Shown: in pieces, positions 9,217 through 17,753 of the stretch
How the letters are laid out: each line of letters begins with the position of its first letter
Position numbering within the stretch: the stretch's first letter is position 1
Source of the DNA: CAXBDP01 sp041689935
GTDB lineage: Bacteria; Bacteroidota; Bacteroidia; Cytophagales; Cyclobacteriaceae
Assembly (NCBI GenBank): GCA_041689935.1
Contig: JBDNFI010000033.1
Coordinates: forward strand, 1 to 64,000
Direction of reading: 5' to 3'
Length of the DNA stretch: 64,000 nucleotides
Translations under genes and position numbers: made by a program
Notes under the pieces: model-generated
Seen by the model: the letters and a program-made list of their open reading frames with translations, nothing else
Told to the model about the DNA's origin: nothing
Databases searched by the model: none

Positions 9217-9247
9217 ATTCGACATTGCAAATGTCGAATAGGGGTTT
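9217..9247. repeat. Palindromic repeat, copy 1 (left of higBA)
   Basis: A perfect 10-bp inverted repeat, ATTCGACATT / GCA / AATGTCGAAT, followed by AGGGGTTTTTT. A second, slightly diverged copy in the same orientation lies at 10791-10820 on the other side of higBA. It could act as a terminator on the plus strand, but repetition on both sides suggests a mobile or REP-type element. Confidence 0.65.
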
Positions 9248-9283
9248 TTTGAGTATTAAATTAACTGTTTTCATTATAATACC

Positions 9284-10375
9284 TTAATTAAACAAATCAA
9301 TTTTTTGTCTGAAACCATTGCCAATATGAAAAGGAATGAGTGTTAAATGTTGCAGCCTTCCAATGATAATACCTGCATGAGTTCTAAATTTTTCAGAAAA
9401 TTTATGTATCATTTCTTCGGTTAATGGTGCAGCATCAATTATTTGTTGCAATTCATTTTTTGTCAATAATATTTTAGCTGCAAAAGCATTGGCTTCTTCT
9501 TCTTTTGCTTGGTCTATTTCGGTGCCTTCCACATTTTCTAAGAAAATATCTTTTTTTCCGTGCAAAATTATATGTGCTGCTTCATGGAAAAAAGTAAACC
9601 AAAAATGGTCGTTGGTTCTAAACCTGCCTGATAATTGAATAATGGGTTTGTTATGAAACCAGCGTACTGCGCCACTAATAGGGGCTCTAGGTAAATTTTG
9701 AGTAAATACAACTGCTACGCCACACTTCGCACAACTCTTTTGTAACTGTTGGGCAAAATCATCGGGCATTAAAAAAGCCAGTTCTTTGATTTCATATAAA
9801 GCATCTTTGAACTTCTTTTTATCAAATTCAGCAATTTCAATTTCCTTGGCTTGTATTTCTCCTTTACGCAACCATGCAGATATAGCATGAGGACTTTGTG
9901 TATGAGCCAATGATATTTTGAAAGCAACAGAAACTTCTTCGTCCACATATATTCGTTCCCATTCGTCCGTTGATGCTATACTAAAAAATCTTAATAGGTT
10001 GTCAACCAAAACATGTTTCTCTTTTGTGTCAGGGAGCCAAGCAAATTTTCGCATTTCATTTATGGGAAATGAACTCAACCAGTCTTTTTTCTTTTCAAAT
10101 TTTTCTTGTTGATCCAATTCGAACAGTTCTTTGCGGTACGATTTTTCACTGTTTAACCAAAAGCTTGCAGGAATGCCCAAAACTTTATCTAATTGAAAAG
10201 CAGTTGCCGTTGTAATTGGCTCTCTTCCTTTGATGATGTCGTTAACTTTCTCTTTGGGTCTTCCCATTCTTTCGGCAAGTTCAGCTTGGCTCATGCCAAT
10301 AAAATCAAGGTGCTCCTGTATTGTGTCGCCAGGAGGGAATAGTAAAGATTTTGCTATTTCAAGTGCCGTTGCCAT
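9284..10375 (-). CDS. higA: HigA-type antitoxin fused to an ImmA/IrrE metallopeptidase domain
   Basis: About 363 residues from the ATG at 10375, 10 bases after the higB stop. A TTG at 10402 would overlap higB and is less likely. Residues ~1-75 are an XRE helix-turn-helix of the HigA subfamily (GMSQAELAERMGRPKEKVNDIIKGREPIT). The C-terminal half contains the zinc-peptidase motif HEAAHIILHG (HExxH) of the ImmA/IrrE family. The N-terminal half should bind the higBA operator and neutralise HigB. The peptidase half may respond to stress by cleaving a regulator. The arrangement, toxin first and overlapping or abutting the antitoxin, is standard for higBA. Confidence 0.85.
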   Translation of the reverse strand: MATALEIAKSLLFPPGDTIQEHLDFIGMSQAELAERMGRPKEKVNDIIKGREPITTATAFQLDKVLGIPASFWLNSEKSYRKELFELDQQEKFEKKKDWLSSFPINEMRKFAWLPDTKEKHVLVDNLLRFFSIASTDEWERIYVDEEVSVAFKISLAHTQSPHAISAWLRKGEIQAKEIEIAEFDKKKFKDALYEIKELAFLMPDDFAQQLQKSCAKCGVAVVFTQNLPRAPISGAVRWFHNKPIIQLSGRFRTNDHFWFTFFHEAAHIILHGKKDIFLENVEGTEIDQAKEEEANAFAAKILLTKNELQQIIDAAPLTEEMIHKFSEKFRTHAGIIIGRLQHLTLIPFHIGNGFRQKIDLFN

Positions 10376-10385
10376 GTCGTTTGTT

Positions 10386-10718
10386 TTAGTGGTAGTCTTC
10401 AATTGCGTTCATCTGAATTTTTGTGACATTTTCCCAGTTTAAACCGCCGTCGTCTTTTCTGGGGATTGGGTTGTGATTTGGCTCAAAAATCATTCGGTAG
10501 TTGCCTGAAACGTCCACCGCTATTTCTCCTTTGCGTTCTCTAGTGAGTTCGTGGCATCGTGCTGCCGGAATGGTTCCCATAATCGCTAAATTGTCTGCAT
10601 CTGTTAAGTTTTTAAGTCGCATTTTAATTTTTACAGCCAACTGCCCAAAGGATTTTGCCATCTCTCTTGGGTCGGTTAATTGCTTTTCAAGTTTTCTGCT
10701 CTTGTAACTTAATTCCAC
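10386..10718 (-). CDS. higB: HigB-like mRNA interferase toxin (RelE/ParE superfamily)
   Basis: A 110-residue basic protein starting at GTG (10718). It shows the compact RelE fold pattern: a helical N-terminus (SRKLEKQLTDPREMAKSFGQLAVKIKMRL), ARCHELTRERKGEIAVDVSGNYRMIFEP across the central strands, and NVTKIQMNAIEDYH at the end. HigB toxins cleave mRNA on the ribosome. It lies immediately before the antitoxin gene, from which its activity is presumably held in check. The family call is strong from context and the GNYRMIFEP strand. Confidence 0.85.
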   Translation of the reverse strand: MELSYKSRKLEKQLTDPREMAKSFGQLAVKIKMRLKNLTDADNLAIMGTIPAARCHELTRERKGEIAVDVSGNYRMIFEPNHNPIPRKDDGGLNWENVTKIQMNAIEDYH

Positions 10719-10790
10719 CTCAAAGGTAATTATTATTAACGAAAAAGGTTAACAAAAATAGTTAATAATTTTAAACTACCAAAACAATCG

Positions 10791-10820
10791 TTCGACATCG
10801 CAAATGTCTAATAGGGGGTT
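10791..10820. repeat. Palindromic repeat, copy 2 (right of higBA)
   Basis: TTCGACATCGCAAATGTCTA followed by ATAGGGGGTT. It matches copy 1 (9217-9247) in direct orientation with two or three substitutions, so the toxin-antitoxin pair sits in a 1.57-kb segment between direct repeats. A more distant relative, GACATTAAAAATGTCGAAC, occurs at 19321. Confidence 0.6.
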
Positions 10821-10831
10821 AGCAACTGGCT

Positions 10832-11617
10832 TTATTTACTCAATGCTTTTAAAATCCGTTCTTCGTTAATCACTATATCTCTAAATAATACGTGTGGAAA
10901 TTCTCCATATTTCGAAGTTTTAAATGCTTCGTAAATTTTTGAAAGGGCTGAAGCTGTCAATAATGAGAGATTCATTTCTGTATCCATTTCACAATCATAA
11001 ACAAAATCGTCACTAAACTCTGGCGCTACAAGCAAGATTTTTACTATGCGTAAGTTGTTTTTTAATGCTAAATTTTGATATGATTTGAGTTGTCTTGAAA
11101 CGGAGCTAAATTTGTTGTAGCCTTTTTCCTTACTAGTTTTACATTCTACAATGATAATTTCATTATTACCTAAATTCAAAAAAATATCTATCATATCTTT
11201 TTGTGTATTTAGCTGATTTTTAAACTTCTCATCTATATTAAATCCTAACCCTTTAAAAATGGTTTTTGTCAATTCCTCGAACTTAAGCCCAAGTTCACCT
11301 TCTTTTATTATAATTCCGTTTTCCTTTAATAGATTCAAATTCCGGTAAGCTACATTTTCATAATTTTCTAGGTAAAGATTTTCAACATCCTTATAATGAT
11401 CTAAAATGTTTAAAGTATCGTCACCACGCTGTTTGATTCCATTGTCTTTAATGAATTTTGAAAAGTCAGATTTTTCAATTAAATCCAAAACATCTCGTGG
11501 TTTTATATTATAATCTAATAAGTAACTTGCGGTTAAAACAAACTCATCTTGTAGTTCAAATTGTTCTTTTAAGTCCTTATTTAGATTTGGTAAGGAAACA
11601 TTTAACTCGGTTAGCAT
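10832..11617 (-). CDS. PD-(D/E)XK nuclease-like protein
   Basis: A 261-residue protein. The N-terminal ~105 residues are helical. The rest has the restriction-endonuclease-like core: a helix FEELTKTIFKGLGF, the acidic strand DMIDIFLNLG, then IIIVECKTSKEKG giving the E-x-K pair, and a later helix VSRQLKSYQNLAL. It probably cleaves DNA. The frame is open upstream without an ATG for 14 codons, to the stop of the next gene at 11660, and is in the same frame as that gene, so the two may once have been one protein. No neighbouring methyltransferase is present. A defence role is possible but unproven. Confidence 0.65.
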   Translation of the reverse strand: MLTELNVSLPNLNKDLKEQFELQDEFVLTASYLLDYNIKPRDVLDLIEKSDFSKFIKDNGIKQRGDDTLNILDHYKDVENLYLENYENVAYRNLNLLKENGIIIKEGELGLKFEELTKTIFKGLGFNIDEKFKNQLNTQKDMIDIFLNLGNNEIIIVECKTSKEKGYNKFSSVSRQLKSYQNLALKNNLRIVKILLVAPEFSDDFVYDCEMDTEMNLSLLTASALSKIYEAFKTSKYGEFPHVLFRDIVINEERILKALSK

Positions 11618-11659
11618 TTTGTCAAAGCCATCAAGTGAAATTCCTACCTTTTCGTCTTT

Positions 11660-12676
11660 TTATACACTTTCAAAATATTCAATTAAGCTACTTATTTTAT
11701 CTTCTAAGGTGCTGCCTTTTAAATTTTGAATGTTTAGACTCTTTTCACAAAGTTCGTTCAGAGTTTTTTTCTTTTCGGTTAGTGTGTTTCCTTCTTTGTA
11801 TATGTCATTGGAGAGCAACTCTGTAAAAGAAATACCCTCTTTTATTATTTTCTCAATTTTTTGAGACGCAATTAATTTTCTATCAATATTGTGATTTTTT
11901 GCTATTTGATTTATTATTGGCTCTCTAAGTAGTTTTAACGTTCTTCGATAAAATTTGTCGGCTACTTCTTTTTGTCTTACTTTCCTTAAAAGCCTTACCA
12001 TTTCGTCAGCGACATAAATTGTGTTCTCTTTTTTTGAGTAAAACGCAATTCCAAGATTTTTTAGATTATTGATTACATCTAGTATATCAACTTTTTTTAC
12101 CGGAAGTATTGAGTAATTTATTAGCTTAATTTCTTCTTGAGATAAACCTATTTGTCTGGAGAGAGTTAAAATTAAAGACAATTCATCCGAAGTTATTTTG
12201 GCTTCTCGATTATTCGCAATGTCATTTGTGTACGCCACTGATAAACAAGATTTATAAATTTTATAATCTCTTTTTCTTGAATCACTAAGTTCAGACTTTT
12301 CGTTTTCTAATTCTGAGTTTAGTGTTTTAATCTTTGTCTTTAGGTCTCTGACTTCATTTTCGTACAATCTTGAAAACCAATCTTGTTTCATTATACAATT
12401 TCCGTCACGGATAATGATGTCAATTAATATGTCTAGTTGTGAATTTGCTTCTTGAAATTCACAGTTGATATGGTCAATAAATTCTGCTGATGTTAATTCA
12501 AATATGTTAGAAATGTTCTGATTGTCGACAGTTTTTAAACTCTTATCAGATGAACTCAATATTTTCTCAATTTCTTTTGCGTTTTTAGGATTTTTTGAGA
12601 TGATATTGTCAATTATTTTAATAAAAGAGTTCTTTTCTAGAGAACCGAGCTTGTCTAATATCTTTTCTAACTTCAT
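11660..12676 (-). CDS. Coiled-coil/helical protein preceding the nuclease, function unknown
   Basis: A 338-residue, lysine- and glutamate-rich protein. The middle (~105-145: ENEVRDLKTKIKTLNSELENEKSELSD) should form a coiled coil. Residues ~160-240 (TSDELSLILTLSRQIGLSQEEI ... LKNLGIAFYSKKENTIYVADEMVRLL) look like a helical domain with a beta wing. I cannot name a family. It ends in a TAA, after which the same frame continues KDEKVGISLDGFDK into the nuclease gene, so a fused ~613-residue ancestor is likely. The codon use is AT-rich compared with the housekeeping genes to the right. Confidence 0.55.
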   Translation of the reverse strand: MKLEKILDKLGSLEKNSFIKIIDNIISKNPKNAKEIEKILSSSDKSLKTVDNQNISNIFELTSAEFIDHINCEFQEANSQLDILIDIIIRDGNCIMKQDWFSRLYENEVRDLKTKIKTLNSELENEKSELSDSRKRDYKIYKSCLSVAYTNDIANNREAKITSDELSLILTLSRQIGLSQEEIKLINYSILPVKKVDILDVINNLKNLGIAFYSKKENTIYVADEMVRLLRKVRQKEVADKFYRRTLKLLREPIINQIAKNHNIDRKLIASQKIEKIIKEGISFTELLSNDIYKEGNTLTEKKKTLNELCEKSLNIQNLKGSTLEDKISSLIEYFESV

Positions 12677-12764
12677 TTGTCTTTATTTTCGGTTTTCTTT
12701 ATTCGTAGTGTTCCTTTAGTTTGTCGCCAACCAACTCATTTTACCCCTCCAATATGGTAGTAAA

Positions 12765-12781
12765 GACGCAACTGTTGCGTC
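12765..12781. repeat. Small perfect hairpin GACGCAA-CTG-TTGCGTC
   Basis: A 7-bp perfect inverted repeat with a 3-base loop in the gap between the accessory region and the heptosyltransferase. Similar GACGCAA...TTGCGTC hairpins recur in Bacteroidota and cyanobacteria as REP-like repeats, from memory. No strong T run follows, so I do not call it a terminator. The remainder of 12677-12915 shows nothing clear. Confidence 0.45.
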
Positions 12782-12915
12782 TATTTCCTATTTCCCAGAG
12801 GCTATATTGTTAGGGTTTTTCACCCTTTACTTATAAACATACGCTAATCCATCTATAAATCCAATTTGTAGATTAACCTATAAAGCATTCTGCACGAGTA
12901 GTCTGTAAATTTTCT

Positions 12916-13938
12916 TTAACCCAAGTTCCTCGCCTCACCCAATGCCTTCACCAATTGCATGGTGTCTATTTTGAAGACGCAATTGAAATGGCCTTCGGGG
13001 CATTCTTTAAAGCCGTGTAGGCCGCAAGGGCGGCAGGAAAGGCTTTCCTTTATTTGGATGATCCGCTTGAAGCTAGATAAGGGGCCGAAGCCAAACTGTG
13101 GAACGGTAGAACAAAAAACAGCGGCTACGGGCGCATCCATCGCAGATGCCAAGTGTAGCGGTGCGGAGTCATTTACATAATTCAAGAGGGCACCTTTCAT
13201 AAGGGCAGCAGATTGCAGCAGGGATAGTTTCCCACATAGGTTTTCTAATCTACTGTCCTGCGTTTCTTCCATTATGCCATTCACAAGTGCTGCATCATTG
13301 GGTGCGCCGAGCAGATAAATCTTCCCTTTGAAATCGAGGTGGCGGATTAAGTCGCACCATTTCTCGGCAGGGTATTGCTTGGTGTACCATACCGAAGCTG
13401 GAGCAATACAAATATACGCACCTTGCTGGAGCTCGGCTACCTTTTTATAATCTGCGGCAGAAGGATATAGCTTGGGCATGCATGGGTTTTCATCTGTCCA
13501 AGGCAATATCAATTGCTGATTGCGGCTGATCTCATGCGTACCATCGCCTACTTCGTGGCTCACTCTGTATTTGAACAGCGCAGAAAAGGGATTTTTGCGG
13601 AAGCCAACTTTTATCTTGGCTTTGGATAAGGTGGTGAAAAGCCCCATAGAGGCAAATCGCTGTAGGTTTACCAGCAAATCGTATCGCTGCTGCTTTACCT
13701 CCCGCAATAACTCCAGCCAATGTCCATATTTATCGGTTTTTTTATCCCATACCAACAGATTACGGATATTTGGGTTTCCATCCAATACCGATTCGTTTCC
13801 TTTTCTACACATAAAATCTATGGCACTTGCTGGATAAAACCGACGCAATTTTTCTACTAAGGCAGTAGCCAAAACCACATCACCGATAAAGGCTGTTTGG
13901 ATAATGAGGATGGAGCGAATTTGGATTTTCTTTTTCAT
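12916..13938 (-). CDS. Glycosyltransferase family 9 (heptosyltransferase-like)
   Basis: The chosen start is the ATG at 13938, which leads straight into the family strand RSILIIQTAFIGDVVLATALVEKL. An upstream ATG at 13983 would add 15 residues without family character. The N-terminal Rossmann domain contains AFIGDVVLA, and the C-terminal domain has APASVWYTKQYPAEKW and NDSAPLHLASAMDAPVAAVFCSTVPQFGFGP, the nucleotide-sugar binding signature of ADP-heptose:LPS transferases. It should act at the inner face of the cytoplasmic membrane on lipopolysaccharide core. The exact donor is unknown. Confidence 0.85.
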   Translation of the reverse strand: MKKKIQIRSILIIQTAFIGDVVLATALVEKLRRFYPASAIDFMCRKGNESVLDGNPNIRNLLVWDKKTDKYGHWLELLREVKQQRYDLLVNLQRFASMGLFTTLSKAKIKVGFRKNPFSALFKYRVSHEVGDGTHEISRNQQLILPWTDENPCMPKLYPSAADYKKVAELQQGAYICIAPASVWYTKQYPAEKWCDLIRHLDFKGKIYLLGAPNDAALVNGIMEETQDSRLENLCGKLSLLQSAALMKGALLNYVNDSAPLHLASAMDAPVAAVFCSTVPQFGFGPLSSFKRIIQIKESLSCRPCGLHGFKECPEGHFNCVFKIDTMQLVKALGEARNLG

Positions 13939-14017
13939 TGGCAGCTTAAAGATAAGACTTCCATTCAAAAGGCAATTTGCCACATAGTTATTTTGTAAGT
14001 TTGTGTAATTTCTAGCA

Positions 14018-15250
14018 ATGCACGATTACGATATTATTACCTTAGACAATGGCATTCGGGTGGCCTTCAAACCCAATCCGAATAGCCATATCGTTCACTG
14101 CGGCTACATAATAGATGTAGGCAGTCGCGACGAGCAGCCGGGCCAAGAAGGACTCGCTCACTTTTGGGAGCACATGGTTTTTAAAGGAACCTCCCGCCGC
14201 AATTCCTACCAGATTATCAATCGGCTCGAAAGCGTAGGTGGAGAGCTGAACGCGTATACGACCAAAGAAAAAATCTGCTTCTATGCATCGGTTTTAGATC
14301 AGTTTTTTCCGCAAGCAGTGGATTTACTTACGGACATTACTTTCGGCTCTACTTTTCCCAAAAAGCAGCTTGAAGTAGAACGAGGAGTGATTTTGGAAGA
14401 AATGTCTTTGTATGAAGATACGCCTGAGGATGCGCTGCAAGATGTGTTTGATGAAGTGGTTTTCGGGAAGCATCCTTTGGGAAATAATATCTTGGGAAGT
14501 AGGGAATCTGTCCGCAGTTTTTCGCGGGAGGATATGCTCCAATTTGTGACGCGGAATTTACGATCCGAGCAAATTATTTTCTCCATCGTAGGTAATTTGC
14601 CATTGAAAAAGGTGAAGTACTATGCCGAAAAATTTATTGCGCAATTGCCAATTTTGAGTGGACGAAAGGTTCGGACACCATTCGAAAAGTATGAACCGAA
14701 ATCGGTGAAATACGAAAAACCAATCACCCAGGCGCATTGTGCCATTGGCGGCTTGGCTTATCCGATCAACCACAAACATCAGTTAGATTTCTTTATCTTG
14801 ATGAATCTTCTCGGTGGGCCAGCGATGAACTCTCGATTGAATATGGCTCTGCGCGAAAAAAATGGCTTGGTGTACGCCATCGAAGGTTCTTACCAACCTT
14901 ATTCGGATACGGGCAGTATGGGAATATTTTTTGCGACTGAGCCCAACCAAATCAATCGCGCCATCCGTTTGGTGATGAAGGAAATCAAGAAGCTTCGTGA
15001 GCAGCCATTAGGCATTATGCAAATGCACCGAGCCAAAGCCCAAATAAAAGGTCAATTGGCCATGGGCGAGGAGAATAGCGGAGGAATGATGCTTATGATG
15101 GGAAAAAATCTGCTGGAGCTTGGCAAAATGGAACCACTAGACAATATCTTCAAACGAATTGATGCTATTACAGCCGACGGGCTAATGGATATAGCGAACG
15201 AAACCTTGGCAACAAGTACATTGAGTATATTAACATTTGAGCCAGATTGA
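14018..15250 (+). CDS. M16 family zinc peptidase (pitrilysin-like)
   Basis: A 410-residue protein with the inverted zinc motif HFWEH (H48-x-x-E51-H52) and a third-ligand region VERGVILEEMSLYED about 75 residues on. It is a single M16 unit of normal length for the M16B subfamily with an N-terminal active domain and a C-terminal partner domain (R/Y region MNSRLNMALREKNGLVYAI). There is no signal peptide, so it is cytoplasmic, where it would degrade peptides. It starts a forward cluster with the O-methyltransferase and transglycosylase genes. Confidence 0.9.
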   Translation: MHDYDIITLDNGIRVAFKPNPNSHIVHCGYIIDVGSRDEQPGQEGLAHFWEHMVFKGTSRRNSYQIINRLESVGGELNAYTTKEKICFYASVLDQFFPQAVDLLTDITFGSTFPKKQLEVERGVILEEMSLYEDTPEDALQDVFDEVVFGKHPLGNNILGSRESVRSFSREDMLQFVTRNLRSEQIIFSIVGNLPLKKVKYYAEKFIAQLPILSGRKVRTPFEKYEPKSVKYEKPITQAHCAIGGLAYPINHKHQLDFFILMNLLGGPAMNSRLNMALREKNGLVYAIEGSYQPYSDTGSMGIFFATEPNQINRAIRLVMKEIKKLREQPLGIMQMHRAKAQIKGQLAMGEENSGGMMLMMGKNLLELGKMEPLDNIFKRIDAITADGLMDIANETLATSTLSILTFEPD

Positions 15251-15293
15251 GGTATAAAAGTAATTTTTTGATCAAAAAACGGTTATTCTTCTA

Positions 15294-15935
15294 ATGGAAT
15301 TTATTGATCCCAAGTTATACGAATATTGCGAGCTGCATTCAGGTACAGAATCGGACGTATTGAAAAAGCTCGATAGAGAAACTCACGCCAAGGTACTGAT
15401 GCCTCGTATGCTTTCAGGGCATTTGCAAGGGCAATTTTTGGCGATGATCTCTAAAATGTGCCAGCCTAAACGAATATTGGAAATAGGGACGTATACTGGA
15501 TATTCAGCCGTTTATCTTGCTCAAGGCTTGGCCGAAAACGGCATACTTATTACCATCGACATCAACGAAGAGCTGGAGGAGATAGCCAACAGATATTGGG
15601 TGGAGGCTGGAGTGAATGAAAAAATCGATTACCGACTCGGAAATGGGCTGCAATTAATACCTTCGATTGACGGGCCATTCGATCTCGTGTTTATTGATGC
15701 CGATAAGAAAAACTACTCTAATTATTACGACTTAATCATCGATAAGATGGCTCCCGGCGGAATCATCCTTGCCGATAATGTGCTCTGGAGTGGAAAGGTG
15801 ATGGACGAATCGGCAAATGATAAGGATACAGAAGCATTAAAAGCCTATAACAAAAAAGTGCAGGAAGACGAGCGAGTGGATAATATGCTCCTCCCGCTAA
15901 GAGATGGGATAATGATGGCAAGAATGAAGAAATGA
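15294..15935 (+). CDS. O-methyltransferase, class I (COMT-like)
   Basis: A 213-residue protein with SAM motif ILEIGTYTGYSAVYLA at ~61-76 and the metal-binding residues of the catechol-type O-methyltransferases: D135 in FIDADKKNY and D161-N162 in LADNVLW. It is close in length to other bacterial members, which methylate catechol-like or hydroxy aromatics. Its stop overlaps the ATG of the following transglycosylase gene by 4 bases, so translation is coupled. The substrate is unknown. Confidence 0.88.
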   Translation: MEFIDPKLYEYCELHSGTESDVLKKLDRETHAKVLMPRMLSGHLQGQFLAMISKMCQPKRILEIGTYTGYSAVYLAQGLAENGILITIDINEELEEIANRYWVEAGVNEKIDYRLGNGLQLIPSIDGPFDLVFIDADKKNYSNYYDLIIDKMAPGGIILADNVLWSGKVMDESANDKDTEALKAYNKKVQEDERVDNMLLPLRDGIMMARMKK

Positions 15936-17674
15936 GTACATGGGGTAGATTCATATCGATTGGTTTTTTTATCCTAAGTAGCCACTTAGTACAGGCGCAG
16001 GCGCCAAGAGTTCCCTCCGATCTGAGGTTTGGCGATATCACCTTGGACCTAGACAATAAAGTGCGGGAGGAAATTCAAGTAGATGTGGATAGGCTTTATC
16101 GCAGCCCAACGTATTTCCAGAGCTTATTAGATCGTGTCAACCTTTACTTTCCGATTATTGAAGGAGTGCTCAAGCAAGAAAATGTGCCAGATGAATTCAA
16201 ATATTTGGTTATTCAAGAAAGCGCTTTGATTTCCGATGCAGTCTCCGTTTCTAATGCGGTGGGTTTTTGGCAATTCAAAATGGCTTCTGCCCAAGAAGTA
16301 GGCATGCGGGTGGATCGGCAAATAGATGAGCGTGCCCATATCGAAAGAGCAAGTAGGGGCGCTGCAAAATACCTCAAACGAAATAACCAAACATTCGATA
16401 ATTGGATATATGCGTTGCTATCCTACAATGTAGGCTTGGGCGGTGCTTTGTCTATTGTTGACAAAAAATATTATGGTGCTCGAAAACTTCCAATTACCTC
16501 CAAAACACATTGGTATGTGAAGAAATTTCTGGCGCATCAAGTAGCCTTCGCTGGGAAAACAGGCCTTGCTCGCCATCCCGAATTAGCCTTATTCAATCTG
16601 AAAGGCTCTCCCGGTATAGCATTAGAAAAGATTGCTGCCGAGTACAGCTTGGACACCAAACTAGTCCGCGACTATAACAAATGGCTGAAGACAGAAAAAT
16701 TGCCTCAGGAAGGAAGCTTTGATGTGATATTGCCTGTAGCACATCAAAATGAAAGAGCAATTGCCCAGCTGACAGGCAAATCTTACCTAGAGAATACAAG
16801 GATTCCCGTAAACCAAGAAATCAGGACGGTGACGCAGCCTACCAGCAACACCGCGCGATATCAAGTGCGCAACGAACTGGAGGCTGTATTAGGCCAGAGG
16901 AACGATACACAAAAGGAGTTGGCAAAATTAGGAGGCATTTCGAAGCGAAAGTTTCGCCGCTACAATGAACTACTCAAAAAGGAGGAGATTCGTCCTGGGC
17001 AGATTTACTATTATGAAAAGAAAGCCAAAAAGGCAGAGCAGGAATTTCATGTGCTCCGAGTGGGGCAGAGTTTGTGGGAAGTTTCTCAAGAGCATGGCAT
17101 CCGATTAGACCAGCTAATGCGATTGAACAGAATTGAATCTGATGAGAGGGTGAGAGACGGCAGAAAGCTTCATATTAGAAAACGAATTAAGAAAAAGCAG
17201 CAAATTGAATACAATCGGAATACCACTCGCCTGGCAAATAACGCAACCAATAGTACAACAACGAATAGTGAAACAAGTAAACCCTCATCTAGCTCAGCAG
17301 AGAGGTATGTGCCCACAGCGCAGGGCAATGTGATCCCAAATGGACACACTAAGGTGAATTATACCGTAAGGAGGGGCGATAATTATTTCAATATTGCCGC
17401 CAAGCATTCGGTGTCAATGGATGATGTGCTCGTTTGGAATGATGCCAACGCTTCTCAGGCATTAAAGGAGGGAGCCGTTTTGGTAATTTACGTAGATCCC
17501 AACCGCAAGCAATTACCTCCCGCTGGTCCTGGTTCGTATTATGAAGTGCAACCTGGCGATACTCTTTCGGCGATTTCTAGAAAGACGGGAGCGAGTGTTG
17601 CCAATATTAAAGATTGGAATAGTTTGAAAGATGATATTATTCATCCCGGACAAAAACTTCGAATTAAGCTGTAA
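15932..17674 (+). CDS. Lytic murein transglycosylase with three LysM domains (MltD-like)
   Basis: A 580-residue exported protein with a signal peptide ending near HLVQAQA. The transglycosylase (SLT/GH23) domain spans about 75-205. Its catalytic glutamate is E96 in VIQESAL, followed by AVGFWQFKMASAQEVG and LLSYNVGLGGAL. Three peptidoglycan-binding LysM repeats follow at about 375-418, 478-525 and 536-580, e.g. YEVQPGDTLSAISRKTG. A basic, Asn/Ser/Thr-rich linker lies near 425-460. It cleaves glycan strands in the periplasm during wall turnover. Confidence 0.92.
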   Translation: MSTWGRFISIGFFILSSHLVQAQAPRVPSDLRFGDITLDLDNKVREEIQVDVDRLYRSPTYFQSLLDRVNLYFPIIEGVLKQENVPDEFKYLVIQESALISDAVSVSNAVGFWQFKMASAQEVGMRVDRQIDERAHIERASRGAAKYLKRNNQTFDNWIYALLSYNVGLGGALSIVDKKYYGARKLPITSKTHWYVKKFLAHQVAFAGKTGLARHPELALFNLKGSPGIALEKIAAEYSLDTKLVRDYNKWLKTEKLPQEGSFDVILPVAHQNERAIAQLTGKSYLENTRIPVNQEIRTVTQPTSNTARYQVRNELEAVLGQRNDTQKELAKLGGISKRKFRRYNELLKKEEIRPGQIYYYEKKAKKAEQEFHVLRVGQSLWEVSQEHGIRLDQLMRLNRIESDERVRDGRKLHIRKRIKKKQQIEYNRNTTRLANNATNSTTTNSETSKPSSSSAERYVPTAQGNVIPNGHTKVNYTVRRGDNYFNIAAKHSVSMDDVLVWNDANASQALKEGAVLVIYVDPNRKQLPPAGPGSYYEVQPGDTLSAISRKTGASVANIKDWNSLKDDIIHPGQKLRIKL

Positions 17675-17753
17675 AAATTTATTTTGATTGTATAATTGCA
17701 AATCACTTTGCTCATTTAAAGAGCTGTATTTTTAATTTAATTGATATCCGATC

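Noticed and set aside
9006..9230. 74-codon minus-strand ORF beside the IS3 element
   Set aside because: It spans the inferred element end, has no family resemblance, and its last codons are the inverted end of the element.
10832..12676. Classical type II restriction-modification system
   Set aside because: A nuclease fold is present but no methyltransferase is adjacent; the methyltransferase at 1184 is distant and PrmC-like.
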